Shown here: positions 17,081-29,201 of the stretch, piece after piece | Layout: each line of letters begins with the position of its first letter | Numbering within the stretch: position 1 is the stretch's first letter | Source: Limnothrix sp. CACIAM 69d | GTDB taxonomy: Bacteria > Cyanobacteriota > Cyanobacteriia > CACIAM-69d | Assembly: GCA_001913845.2 (NCBI GenBank) | Contig: MKGP02000095.1 | Location: 1-64,000, forward strand | Length of the DNA: 64,000 nt | Direction of reading: 5' to 3' | Notes under the pieces: generated by a model | What the model was told of the DNA's origin: nothing | Database searches by the model: none | The model's input: the letters and a program-made list of their open reading frames with translations, nothing else | Translations under genes and position numbers: made by a program

Positions 17081-17428
17081 ATGTCAAAAGATATCATTGC
17101 CGCTAAACCCATTCAGGACTATCAACTTCATCTAACCTTTGAAGATCACCAGCAGGGCATCGTTGATCTGACCGAAATCATCGAATTTACCGGCATCTTT
17201 GAAGCCCTCAAAAATCATGACTACTTTTTAACCGTTCGCGTTGATCCTGACCTCGGCACAATTTGTTGGGACAACGGCGCAGACATCGACCCCGATCTTC
17301 TGTATAGCAAACTCACTCAGCCCGATCACACCTTGGCAGACCTGCGCGATCGTCTCCTCCCCCAGCGCTTCATGTCCGGCGAAATCCGAGTCAACATAGC
17401 CGAAAAAACCATCGCCGATCTTATCTAA
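17081..17428 (+). CDS. DUF2442 protein fused to an HsdS C-terminal tail
   Basis: Residues 1 to about 82 are a DUF2442 domain (PIQDYQLHLTFEDHQQGIVDL, DYFLTVRVDPDLGTICWDNGADIDPDLLY). The remaining 30 residues, TLADLRDRLLPQRFMSGEIRV and onward, repeat the C-terminus of HsdS, and the DNA matches too (16146-16205 against 17329-17390). DUF2442 proteins normally end where the HsdS-like part begins. The gene therefore looks like a product of recombination that left the 3' end of a second hsdS behind. DUF2442 itself is of unknown function and often pairs with DUF4160 toxin-like proteins; no such partner is here. Confidence 0.8.
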   Translation: MSKDIIAAKPIQDYQLHLTFEDHQQGIVDLTEIIEFTGIFEALKNHDYFLTVRVDPDLGTICWDNGADIDPDLLYSKLTQPDHTLADLRDRLLPQRFMSGEIRVNIAEKTIADLI

Positions 17429-17463
17429 ACAACAGCCGCATTATCCAATCATTTTTAATAGCT

Positions 17464-18060
17464 ATGGCATACAACACCTTCACCCTAAACTCAGTCAAAG
17501 ATCAATTTAAACTCAAAATCAAAGATGCCCCCTTCTGCGAAACCCTTCCCTCGGCCGAACCCTCGCCAGAAATGGCCAGCATCCTAGCCGAATGGTTCCC
17601 CGTTGCCCAAGCCGCCCGCACCGAAAAAGCCCTCTCAGAATTATTAGTGAGTCCCATCCTCCTAGAAGCCCGAAAACTCGCCAACCGACAAGTACAACTC
17701 TTTTCTGGAGAAGAATTTGAAGTCGATCGCGATCGGGGACTCAACGGCTTCTGCGACTTCCTATTCAGTCGATCGGACAGCCGCTTAACCATTGATGCAC
17801 CCGTATTAATGATCGTCGAAGCCAAGCGCGGCGAATTAGAATCGGGACTGGGGCAATGCGTCGCTGAAATGGTCGCCGCCCAAATTTATAACCAACAACA
17901 GGAACAGCCCATTTCAGTCATTTATGGGTCAGTCACTAGCGGCAAACTTTGGCAATTTCTCCAGCTAGAAGCCAACACCGTCACCGTTGATTTGACCACC
18001 TATCCCGCCATGCCCGTCCAAAAAGTGCTGGGCATTCTGAAATGGATGTTGGTTCAGTGA
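17464..18060 (+). CDS. Uncharacterised protein with PD-(D/E)XK-like core, next to hsdR
   Basis: This 198-residue protein has an N-terminal helical part with RTEKALSELLVSPILLEARK, followed by a strand pattern GLNGFCDFLF...VLMIVEAKRGE that fits the D...(D/E)XK nuclease core (Asp of FCDF, Glu-Ala-Lys of VEAKRG). A conserved Gln-rich helix, CVAEMVAAQIYNQQQEQ, follows. It resembles the N-terminal nuclease region of HsdR without the helicase. It lies 30 bases upstream of hsdR. Similar stand-alone proteins occur in cyanobacteria, with no known function. The start is an ATG at 17464. Confidence 0.6.
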   Translation: MAYNTFTLNSVKDQFKLKIKDAPFCETLPSAEPSPEMASILAEWFPVAQAARTEKALSELLVSPILLEARKLANRQVQLFSGEEFEVDRDRGLNGFCDFLFSRSDSRLTIDAPVLMIVEAKRGELESGLGQCVAEMVAAQIYNQQQEQPISVIYGSVTSGKLWQFLQLEANTVTVDLTTYPAMPVQKVLGILKWMLVQ

Positions 18061-18089
18061 AAACATCGTAAAGATCAGCAGCCCCCGCC

Positions 18090-21224
<3,135 letters not shown>

Positions 21225-21245
21225 ATCTCAGAGGCTCCGGTTTGC

Positions 21246-24200
21246 CTAGGAAGCCTTCAAGGGAGCTTCGGGTAATGCACCCTGCATTCGACTCAGCCAA
21301 TCGATTAGATTATCCAGTTGTTGTTCTGGTTTCACCACGCCCAAACCGCGCACCATCACCTTTTTCGGCATGTAAACAAAGCGCGATCGCAGATGATCTG
21401 GCAGGTTTTCCGCTAAGAGATTCCAAGCTGGTTCTTCCATCGGTGTTTCCAGGATCACATGCTGCTTATTCTCGATCCGAATGCGGGAGAAACCTAGTTT
21501 TTTAGCCGTTTGCTTCAGTTCCATCACCCGCAAGAGCTGCAAACAAGCGGGCGGAATTGGGCCATAGCGATCGCTCCAGTCGGCGGCGATTTCCGTGAGT
21601 TCCCGTTTGGTGCTGGCGGCGGCAACCGATCGATAGGCGCTCATCTTCTGTTCCAGGTCAGGAATGTAATCATTGGGGATAAACGCCGTCAGGTGCAAAT
21701 CGATTTGGGTATCGTCCACCTGCGGGATTTCTTGGCCGCGAATTTCATCGATCGCCTCTTGCAACATCTCCATGTAGAGATCGAAGCCGATCGCCTCCAT
21801 TTGTCCCGATTGTTCGGCTCCCAACAAGTTACCCACGCCGCGAATTTCCATGTCGCGCATTGCTAACTGATAGCCCGATCCCAGTTGGGTAAATTCTTGG
21901 ATCGCGCGCAGTCTTTTGCGAGCGGCTTCTGATAGTAACCCTTGGCGGTTATAGAATAACCAAGCATGGGCTTGCACCCCGGCTCGACCGACGCGGCCGC
22001 GCAATTGGTAGAGCTGAGATAAGCCGAATTTTTCCGCATCTTCAATCAAAATTGTGTTGACGCGGGGAATATCCAAGCCCGATTCCACGATCGTCGTACA
22101 GACCAAAATATCCGCTTCGCCACTGCCAAAGGACAGCATCGTCGCTTCCAATTCGCCCTCGTCCATTTGCCCGTGGGCGATCGCAATTCGCAGGCTGGGA
22201 ACCAGTTCCACCAGTTGCGTTGCTACCTTTTCAATGCCTTCCACCCGAGGCACCACGTAGAAAATTTGCCCACCCCGATCGAGTTCTTGCCGAATCGCCG
22301 ATCGCACTGCTTCCGGGTCGTAGGGAGCCAAGTGAGTTTGAATCGGGCGGCGGTTGGGCGGTGGCGTGGTAATCAGGCTCATTTCCCGAATTCCCGACAG
22401 CGCCATATAGAGCGTTCGCGGAATCGGCGTGGCGCTGAGGGTCAGCACATCCACTTGGGTTTTCAGGGCTTTGATTTTCTCCTTTTGATTCACGCCAAAT
22501 CGCTGTTCTTCATCAACAACTAATAAGCCTAAATCCTTGAATTGGGTGGATTTGCTCAACAGGGCATGGGTGCCCACCACAATGTCTAATTCACCCGTTG
22601 CTAGGCGTTTTTGAATTTCCTTCCGTTCCTGGGGCGATCGAAACCGATTCATCAGCCCAATTTGAATCGGATAGGGGGCAAAACGTTCTTTTAACGTGTG
22701 GTAATGCTGTTGGGTCAAAATCGTGGTGGGAGCCAGCAGGGCACATTGCTTCCCGGCGGTAACGGCCTTGAAAATAGCGCGCACGGCCACTTCCGTTTTG
22801 CCAAAACCCACATCACCACAGACCAAGCGATCCATCGGGCGATCGCTCTCCATATCCCGTTTCACCTCCTGGGTTGCCTTCAGTTGATCCGGCGTAGGTT
22901 GATAGGGGAAGGAATCTTCTAGCTCCTGTTGCCAAGGCATATCCGGCGGCAGGGCTTCGCCGCGCTGTTCCGATCGCGCCGCATACAATTGCAGCAAGTC
23001 CACCGCCAATTTCTTGATCGTTTTGCGGACTTTTGCTTTCGTTTTCTCCCAGGTTTTGCCGGTCATCCGGTGCAATTCCGGCGGGCTATCTTGGGTGCGA
23101 CGATAGCGCGATAGGCTACCCACTTGATCGGCCGCAACTCGCAGCAACCCATCGGCGTATTGCAACACCAAATATTCGCGGGTTTGGTTATCGAAAACGA
23201 TTTTTTCGAGCTTTAAAAACCGCCCAATCCCGTGGTTGCGATGCACCACATAATCACCGGGCGATAGCTTGTTCGGATCAACCTGTTTGGAGGTAGCGCG
23301 GCGGCGTTTTCGCACATAGCCGGGCGTGGCGAGGGCGTGTTGACCAAAAAACTCCCGATCGGTCAGCACCGTGATCCGATAGGTGGGCAGCACAAAGCCT
23401 TCGAGTTCCGCCAAGCCGGAATATTTGACCGCCGCAGGGGTGTGGTTGCCCTGGAGCCGATCGATCGCCTGGAAATCGCGCGGGCTGGGCACAAACTGCG
23501 CCGGACAATCATGCTCTTGCAGCAGGGCCACGGAGCGGCTGGGCTGGGCCGACAGCAACCAAATCGCGAACTTGCGATCGACCTCGCCGCGAATGAAATC
23601 CGCCAACTTGCTGAACTGGTGCGGCGTGGGCGGCACGGGCCGAGAAGCCAAATTAATCGGTCGGGGCGGGTTGGCAATCAGGGGCGACACCACCTCCGTC
23701 GCCAGTTCACTTAAAAAGAAGCGATCGAACCGATCAATCGCCGCCAACACCTCGCCAAAAGTACGATGGATCGGGCGCAGCGGTTCCCCGTGGGGCAAGC
23801 TGTCCGGGTGTTGATTGACGATCGCCCAATGCTCGCCCACCTGCTCCACCCAGCGATCGGCATGGCCCGCGCAATGGTCGATCTCATCGATCGCCACGAT
23901 CGTCCCTTCGGGCAGATAGTCCAGCAGGCAAGCCGGTTGCTCAAAGGCCCGCCCCAACAGCCGCCGCACCCCTTCCGCGTCCGATCGCAACTCTTCTTCC
24001 GCCTCCGGGTCGTCTCGGTGGGGTTCCGGCTCCCAACCCAAGGCCGCCCGGACGATCGGCCCAAAATCCGTCGGAGTCAGCACCACCCGCGCGACGGGAT
24101 CGAGCGATCGTTGATTCGCCGGGTCAAACTCCCGAATCCGCTCCAACTGGTCGCCGAACCACTCCAACCGCACCGGCAACTCCGACGACACCGGAAACAC

Positions 24201-24764
24201 ATCGATGATGTCGCCCCGTTGGCCCCACTGGCCTTCCGTTTCCACCAGCGACACCCGCTCATAGCCCAGCCGCGCCAGCTTGCGACCCAAATCGCCTAGA
24301 TCCGACTCCGCACCGGGTTCCAAATTGATGCAATAGGGATCGAAGGCCGCCACCGGGGGCAGGTGCGGCTGCAACGCCCGCTCCGTCGTGACAATCACGA
24401 TCGGCTTGGGGTCGCCGTGGAGCGATCGCCCCCGCAAATCCGCCAACACCTGCAACTGACCCCAAAGGGTTTCCTGTTCTGGGTCAAAGGGTTCGTAGGG
24501 CGAGGCTTCCGAGGTGGGATAAAAATGCAGCGCCCCAAAGCCCATCTCTTCCATCTGGGCAGCCCAGCGGCTGGCTTCTTCGAGAGTGGCCGTCACCACC
24601 AGCAGCGATCGGCTCCGGGCCTGGGCCAAGGCTGAAATCGTGAAGGCCTTGGGCAACTGGGCTGCGCCGGTAAAGATCAACTGGCGATCGCGATCGAGCC
24701 GTCCTAAGAACTCCTCCGTCAAGGGAGACCGCTGCAAAGCACGCACGATCGACGCAAAAGCCAT
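21246..24764 (-). CDS. mfd: Transcription-repair coupling factor Mfd
   Basis: Mfd removes RNA polymerase stalled at DNA lesions and recruits UvrA. The 1172 residues are the family's usual length. In order: a UvrB-like N-terminal region, the RNA polymerase-interacting CarD-like domain ([19 protein letters not shown]), the helicase with Walker [12 protein letters not shown] and Walker B DEEQRFGV, motif RGRVGRAG, and the C-terminal TRCF domain. All motifs are intact. The ATG gives [13 protein letters not shown]. It is divergent from the NACHT-GUN4 gene and convergent with hsdR. Confidence 0.97.
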   Translation of the reverse strand: MAFASIVRALQRSPLTEEFLGRLDRDRQLIFTGAAQLPKAFTISALAQARSRSLLVVTATLEEASRWAAQMEEMGFGALHFYPTSEASPYEPFDPEQETLWGQLQVLADLRGRSLHGDPKPIVIVTTERALQPHLPPVAAFDPYCINLEPGAESDLGDLGRKLARLGYERVSLVETEGQWGQRGDIIDVFPVSSELPVRLEWFGDQLERIREFDPANQRSLDPVARVVLTPTDFGPIVRAALGWEPEPHRDDPEAEEELRSDAEGVRRLLGRAFEQPACLLDYLPEGTIVAIDEIDHCAGHADRWVEQVGEHWAIVNQHPDSLPHGEPLRPIHRTFGEVLAAIDRFDRFFLSELATEVVSPLIANPPRPINLASRPVPPTPHQFSKLADFIRGEVDRKFAIWLLSAQPSRSVALLQEHDCPAQFVPSPRDFQAIDRLQGNHTPAAVKYSGLAELEGFVLPTYRITVLTDREFFGQHALATPGYVRKRRRATSKQVDPNKLSPGDYVVHRNHGIGRFLKLEKIVFDNQTREYLVLQYADGLLRVAADQVGSLSRYRRTQDSPPELHRMTGKTWEKTKAKVRKTIKKLAVDLLQLYAARSEQRGEALPPDMPWQQELEDSFPYQPTPDQLKATQEVKRDMESDRPMDRLVCGDVGFGKTEVAVRAIFKAVTAGKQCALLAPTTILTQQHYHTLKERFAPYPIQIGLMNRFRSPQERKEIQKRLATGELDIVVGTHALLSKSTQFKDLGLLVVDEEQRFGVNQKEKIKALKTQVDVLTLSATPIPRTLYMALSGIREMSLITTPPPNRRPIQTHLAPYDPEAVRSAIRQELDRGGQIFYVVPRVEGIEKVATQLVELVPSLRIAIAHGQMDEGELEATMLSFGSGEADILVCTTIVESGLDIPRVNTILIEDAEKFGLSQLYQLRGRVGRAGVQAHAWLFYNRQGLLSEAARKRLRAIQEFTQLGSGYQLAMRDMEIRGVGNLLGAEQSGQMEAIGFDLYMEMLQEAIDEIRGQEIPQVDDTQIDLHLTAFIPNDYIPDLEQKMSAYRSVAAASTKRELTEIAADWSDRYGPIPPACLQLLRVMELKQTAKKLGFSRIRIENKQHVILETPMEEPAWNLLAENLPDHLRSRFVYMPKKVMVRGLGVVKPEQQLDNLIDWLSRMQGALPEAPLKAS

Positions 24765-24980
24765 AATCCAGACCCCTTAAAACCTGAGCAACGCGCCCAA
24801 AGCCCCCACCACAGGAAAATTGTGGCGTTTTTGCAGCGCTAGCGTGAATGGTTAACCCCTCTGATTCTAGGAGGTTGTTGGGTACATTTGCCGACCGGTC
24901 GATCACGCCCCGATCGCCTGTCTCTCATCAAAATCCTTGATTCGGCATAATTGGTTTAAATCTCGCCTTTCTGACTCGTG

Positions 24981-27323
24981 ATGCCGAATGAATCTGCTGC
25001 GCCTCAGCCGGAACCCAAGCAGGACGAAAACAAGCCGACCGAATCGGAAGCAAAGGGCCGCCCGACTGCCGAGCAACGATTTGTGGTGCAAGCGATTCAA
25101 GCTCTGGCCAAATTTGCACCGGTTGGGGGAAGTAGCGGAGCCTTCCTCTTTTTTGCGGTGAAACAGGAATGGGCGCTGGCGGTGGTGACATTACCGTTTG
25201 CCGCAGGAGCAGCATTTTGGGCGCGTTATACCAACAGCGTGATCAATCGCCTGTCGGAAATTGGGGCGGCACGGGGAACAGCCCATGTCAACACGTTAGT
25301 AAGCTGGCTAAAAATTGCTGATGAGGCAATGAAATGGCAGCTCTCGGGCTTTGAAAGCAAGTATTTAAAGTGTCAAGGATGGGCTTGTGAAAGCGATCGC
25401 CCGATCGGGTTGGACGGCGTTGGGGACGCAGCAATTAAGCCCTTGCTGCAAGAAATCTTTGTGCCTTTGGAACTCAGTGGCAATTCGCAGCTTGGCGGCT
25501 ACAAAAAACAGCGCCTCAAAGCGGGGAGCGATGAACCTTGTATTCAATCTATTTGGGATGTGCTGCGACAGGTCAAGAACGTTTCCACCTATCGCCAAAT
25601 GTTGATTTGTGCCAAGGGGGGCTATGGAAAAACCACCCTGCTGAAGCACATGACCTATGTTTACAGCCAGGGTATTTATCAACGCCATAAAGCGCCTAAG
25701 TTGATTCCTTTTCTAACGATTTTGGCCACGTCTTGGAGTGATTTAGCCGCCGATAATGCACCGGATTTGCCGGACTTTTTAACCAAAATCCATGTACTCA
25801 ACTTGCCAGAAGGAAAGAGCTTGAAACTGCCACCCAATTGGATTTGGGGGCTGTTGAATAGGGGTGAAGCACTGGTGATGTTTGATGGGTTTGATGAAGT
25901 GCCGTTGGATCGTCGATCGGCGGTTAGTCGATGGATTAATCGCCAGATGTGGAATTTTCCCAAGGCGATTTTTATGGTTACTTCACGGCCCGATGCCCGT
26001 GCCGATTATGAGCAACCATTGCCCAATGCCCTGTTTTGGGTGCGGAATTTTTCAGAGCAACAACAACAGCAATTTATTCAGCAGTGGTATGGCGCTCAAG
26101 AAATCAAGGATGCTCGGCGCAACACACCGGAAGTGAAAGATCGAATTCAGCGGCGATCGCAGTCTTTGATCGACCAATTACAAGCCAGACCCGAGTTAGC
26201 AGATTTGGCGGGCAATCCGTTGCTGCTGAACATGATGTGTCGGTTTCATCGGGAACATGAGGGCCAACAATTGCCCCAACGGCGAGTAGAGCTGTATCAA
26301 GATATCTGCGAGGTGCAAACGGCGCGGCGACCCAAAGGGCGAGGCATTGCGCTAGGTTTACGGCCGGCTGAACGGTTGGAGATTTTGCAGATTTTGGCGT
26401 TGGCGATGATGTTGCGGGCCAAGCCGGGGGATGACCATGGCCACAAGCAAATCAAAGAGCATGATTTGTTGAATGTGATTGTGCAGCCCATTGGGGAGCG
26501 CGACCCAGAGGTTTCGGCGCGGGACTTTTTGCGGCAAATGGTGGAGGTGAGTGAACTGTTGGTGGAAACCCAAGAAAAGGGAATTTATGAGTTTTCGCAC
26601 CTGAGTTTTCAGGAATTTTTGGCGGCGAGTGAAGTTGTGCGGCTGCGCCAAGAATCGATCTTGTATGACAAGTTTGCAAGTTCTGCTTGGGAAGCCACAA
26701 TTTTGCTCTATGGGGAGTTGGTGAATCCTTCCAATTTGATTCGAGAAGCGAAGAAAGATTACCCAGACTTAGCCTACAAAATTTATCAAACCACCGCGAA
26801 ACGGCTGGACTTGACCAGTGCGGAACGGGCAGAGCTGGAAAGACTGAAAAAAACCGTGGCTAGCTCGCGCTACGAGAAGCTAGAAGCCCTGATGAAAGCA
26901 GGCGACTGGGCAGGGGCAGACGACGAAACCTATCGGCTGATGATTACCACGGTGGGCAAGGAAGAGGGGCAATATTTCACGAGTGAGGAGCTGTTGAATT
27001 TTCCCTGTGAGGAGTTGTTAGCCATTGATCGGTTGTGGGTGAAACACAGCCAAGGTCAGTTTGGCTTTTCGGTGCAAAAGGAGATTTACGTGGCCTGTGG
27101 GGCCAAGCTGGATGGCGAGTATCCGGGGCATAAGATTTGGAGGGACTTTGGGACACGAGTGGGATGGCGAGAGAATGACAACTGGAAGAGCCGAGCCGAA
27201 CTGAAAATGAACCCCCATCTCTCACCTAAAGGAGAGTTTCCCATTGGGTGGAAAGGGAGGGGTGGAAGGGAGGTCTCTTCTCTCGCATCGAGACTTGTGA
27301 ACTGTAGCAGGCCACAGTCCTAG
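24981..27323 (+). CDS. NACHT-domain ATPase fused to a C-terminal GUN4 domain
   Basis: This protein of about 780 residues joins a charged N-terminus, a membrane-like stretch (about 50-88), a NACHT NTPase and a GUN4 domain. Counting from the GTG three bases upstream, Walker A is GGYGKTT at 214-220 and Walker B is FDGFDE at 302-307, with the NACHT follow-on LVMFDGFDEVP and SRPDA motifs. The GUN4 domain (about 639-775) shows GDWAGADDETYRLM, FPCEELLAIDRLWVKHSQGQFGFSVQKEIY and VGWREND. NACHT proteins are STAND-type signalling switches; GUN4 binds bilins and porphyrins and activates Mg-chelatase when free-standing. A tetrapyrrole-sensing STAND effector is inference. It is divergent from mfd. Confidence 0.88.
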   Translation: MPNESAAPQPEPKQDENKPTESEAKGRPTAEQRFVVQAIQALAKFAPVGGSSGAFLFFAVKQEWALAVVTLPFAAGAAFWARYTNSVINRLSEIGAARGTAHVNTLVSWLKIADEAMKWQLSGFESKYLKCQGWACESDRPIGLDGVGDAAIKPLLQEIFVPLELSGNSQLGGYKKQRLKAGSDEPCIQSIWDVLRQVKNVSTYRQMLICAKGGYGKTTLLKHMTYVYSQGIYQRHKAPKLIPFLTILATSWSDLAADNAPDLPDFLTKIHVLNLPEGKSLKLPPNWIWGLLNRGEALVMFDGFDEVPLDRRSAVSRWINRQMWNFPKAIFMVTSRPDARADYEQPLPNALFWVRNFSEQQQQQFIQQWYGAQEIKDARRNTPEVKDRIQRRSQSLIDQLQARPELADLAGNPLLLNMMCRFHREHEGQQLPQRRVELYQDICEVQTARRPKGRGIALGLRPAERLEILQILALAMMLRAKPGDDHGHKQIKEHDLLNVIVQPIGERDPEVSARDFLRQMVEVSELLVETQEKGIYEFSHLSFQEFLAASEVVRLRQESILYDKFASSAWEATILLYGELVNPSNLIREAKKDYPDLAYKIYQTTAKRLDLTSAERAELERLKKTVASSRYEKLEALMKAGDWAGADDETYRLMITTVGKEEGQYFTSEELLNFPCEELLAIDRLWVKHSQGQFGFSVQKEIYVACGAKLDGEYPGHKIWRDFGTRVGWRENDNWKSRAELKMNPHLSPKGEFPIGWKGRGGREVSSLASRLVNCSRPQS

Positions 27324-27439
27324 GGATTTTTTGCGATTTGTAAAGACGTTAATTGTCCATGATTTTCCTGCCTTTCAGCGATCCGTTACCTGGCACTGTT
27401 TGAACCTCCTTTGTTGTCTGGTTTGTGACGATCGCCGCC

Positions 27440-28228
27440 CTAGGTCTCGGAGCCGGGCGGCTCTGGGTCGAGGCCCCATTGCAATTGCGTCGTGGCTGGG
27501 TCGTAGCAGTTGGCCAACACAAATCGTTGGGCAACGTCACGAATCTCATCACTCGGACAGTCCCAGTCTTGCCATAGCGATCGTTGACCGGGGCTATGTT
27601 TGGGGTTGGGCTTGCCTCGGGCCCGCAAGTTGGCCAACAGCTTGGAACCCCAATGGTTGCGGCTTTCGGGTTTGGCCTTGGGGCGATAGTTTTTGCAAAA
27701 TTTGCGATAGGCAGCAGCACAGAGATCGAGCGTCGCTCCCAGGCTCAAAAAAGCTGGATGCCACTGGCTGAGGCCGTCATGGCCCAGCCGGTCATAAATG
27801 CCGTAGTTGCTGAAGTCATAGAAAAAGCCTGCTTGGATGCCCGCTGCTTTGGGGTTGGCGTGGATGTATCGCAAGGTGTTGAGGGCACGGCGGCGATCGG
27901 CAACGGGAAATCCGGTGCTGTGGTAGCGCTTTTCCCAAAAATGGCCGGTACGCCTCAGCAACCGGTTAAAGCACATGGCGGTGTACCAATTCAGCCAGTG
28001 CATGATTTTTGGTAAGTCTGTGGGTGCTTGGGGTTCGATCAGGTAATGAATGTGGTTGCTCATGATGCAGAGGGCATAGAGCTTGAAGCCAAAAATGCTC
28101 TGACAGCGCCGGATCGCATACAGCAACAGTTCTCGGCAGGTCGATCGGGTCAGTCGGAATTCCCGGTTATTGCAACGAACGGTGATGTGATAGCAATACT
28201 GGGCTTGTAGGTTTCTGGGCGATCGCAT
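27440..28228 (-). CDS. REP-associated tyrosine transposase-like protein (Y1_Tnp/HUH)
   Basis: This 262-residue single-domain HUH transposase of the RAYT/IS200-like type has the metal-binding HUH motif in MSNHIHYLIEP, then a GHFWEKRYHS segment with the likely catalytic tyrosine, and LRYIHANPKAAGI, which is diagnostic of RAYT proteins. I placed the start at the ATG giving MRSPRNLQAQYCYH; upstream residues look non-coding. The last 80 residues are a basic tail. RAYTs are single-copy housekeeping-like genes linked to palindromic REP sequences, not classic insertion sequences. An imperfect palindrome lies just upstream of its start. Confidence 0.85.
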   Translation of the reverse strand: MRSPRNLQAQYCYHITVRCNNREFRLTRSTCRELLLYAIRRCQSIFGFKLYALCIMSNHIHYLIEPQAPTDLPKIMHWLNWYTAMCFNRLLRRTGHFWEKRYHSTGFPVADRRRALNTLRYIHANPKAAGIQAGFFYDFSNYGIYDRLGHDGLSQWHPAFLSLGATLDLCAAAYRKFCKNYRPKAKPESRNHWGSKLLANLRARGKPNPKHSPGQRSLWQDWDCPSDEIRDVAQRFVLANCYDPATTQLQWGLDPEPPGSET

Positions 28229-28260
28229 TTTCACGGTATGTGGGGCCGCTCCATTACAAC

Positions 28261-28317
28261 GGTGCGTAGGGCATGAAACCCAATCTCCGTAAACCGCCAA
28301 CCGTTGCCCTTCGCACC
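28261..28317. repeat. Imperfect long inverted repeat upstream of the RAYT gene
   Basis: GGTGCGTAGGGC (28261-28272) pairs with GCCCTTCGCACC (28306-28317), 11 of 12 bases, around a 33-base loop. It begins 33 bases before the transposase start. Its position and structure suggest a REP-like substrate for the neighbouring RAYT. No second copy was found in this window. Confidence 0.5.
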
Positions 28318-28410
28318 CTACGGTTTGTCGATTCATTGCCACCAATCGCCCCCCGATCAAATGCTTACAATCACATCAAGCCCCGAGACTCAAGTGTTTT
28401 CCCGGAGACT

Positions 28411-28986
28411 ATGCCCATGGCCATGACAATCGCGGATTTGAAATCGATCCAGGCTCACATGGCCGATCGCGGCCAAGCCTGTCAGGTGGAATTACGAGAC
28501 GGAGCAGTGCTTGTGATGGGCCCTTCAGATATCGTTTCTAGCCTGATTGGGGCGCGATTTTGCTACTTCCTGCAAGTTTGGATTAATCCACGTCGGCTCG
28601 GAATGGTGTTCGACTCTAGCGGTGGCTTTATTTTGCCGAACAGCGATCTGACCGCTCCAGATGTGTCCTATGTTTCTCGGGCCAGAATGCCCCGCAGTGT
28701 TCGATATTTTGCGGAGGTTGTGCCCAACTTGGTGGTGGAAATACAATCCCAGAGCGATCGGGTGGCGAAGCTGCGCGAAAAACTCACTATGTATTTAGAG
28801 CAGGGCGCTGAAGTGGCCCTGCTGGTGGATCCCGATCGGGAAATCGTGGAACTCTATTGGCCCGATGGTTCCAGCCAAGTCTTGGGTAATGGGGACGTGA
28901 TGCAATTGCCAGACCTGTTGCCCGGTTGGGAACTCCCGATCGCCGAGCTATGGCCACCGATTTTTGATGAAGAATTGGATGAATAG
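28411..28986 (+). CDS. Uma2 family endonuclease-like protein (after the RAYT)
   Basis: This 191-residue Uma2/DUF820 protein is a divergent subtype: VELRDGAVLVMGPSDIVSSLIGARF replaces the usual His-containing segment, followed by SDLTAPDVSYVSRARM, the core NLVVEIQSQSDRVAKLREKL, and EVALLVDPDREIVELYWPDG. I chose the ATG at 28411 (MPMAMTIADLKSI); the open frame extends 46 codons upstream but that part overlaps the palindromic region and looks non-coding. Nuclease activity is predicted from the fold; the biological role is unknown. It is divergent from the RAYT gene. Confidence 0.82.
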   Translation: MPMAMTIADLKSIQAHMADRGQACQVELRDGAVLVMGPSDIVSSLIGARFCYFLQVWINPRRLGMVFDSSGGFILPNSDLTAPDVSYVSRARMPRSVRYFAEVVPNLVVEIQSQSDRVAKLREKLTMYLEQGAEVALLVDPDREIVELYWPDGSSQVLGNGDVMQLPDLLPGWELPIAELWPPIFDEELDE

Positions 28987-28997
28987 CCGATCGCCTA

Positions 28998-29027
28998 GGT
29001 TCGAGTTGGGTTGATAGCAATCGAACC
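28998..29027. repeat. Inverted repeat after the Uma2 gene
   Basis: GGTTCGA (28998-29004) and TCGAACC (29021-29027) form a short stem 12 bases after the Uma2 stop. There is no T-run, so it is at best a weak transcription end or an mRNA-stabilising hairpin. Confidence 0.3.
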
Positions 29028-29201
29028 CATACGACCCTGGGCCGCCACGATCAACCCCAGGCCAGCGGCAACGCCGGAGCCACATCGGGGCAAGACTGGA
29101 TAAGAAGTAGTAGGATTACGGTGTAAATTTGCCCCCTCTGGGCGATCGCCCGCTTCTTGCCCGGCCGGCAAGCCATCACCGATGTTGTTGTCTCGTCCCG
29201 T

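Noticed and set aside
28990-29030. A GGTTCGA-containing stretch resembling a tRNA T-arm
   Set aside because: It is only a simple inverted repeat; no acceptor stem, D-arm or anticodon arm can be drawn around it.
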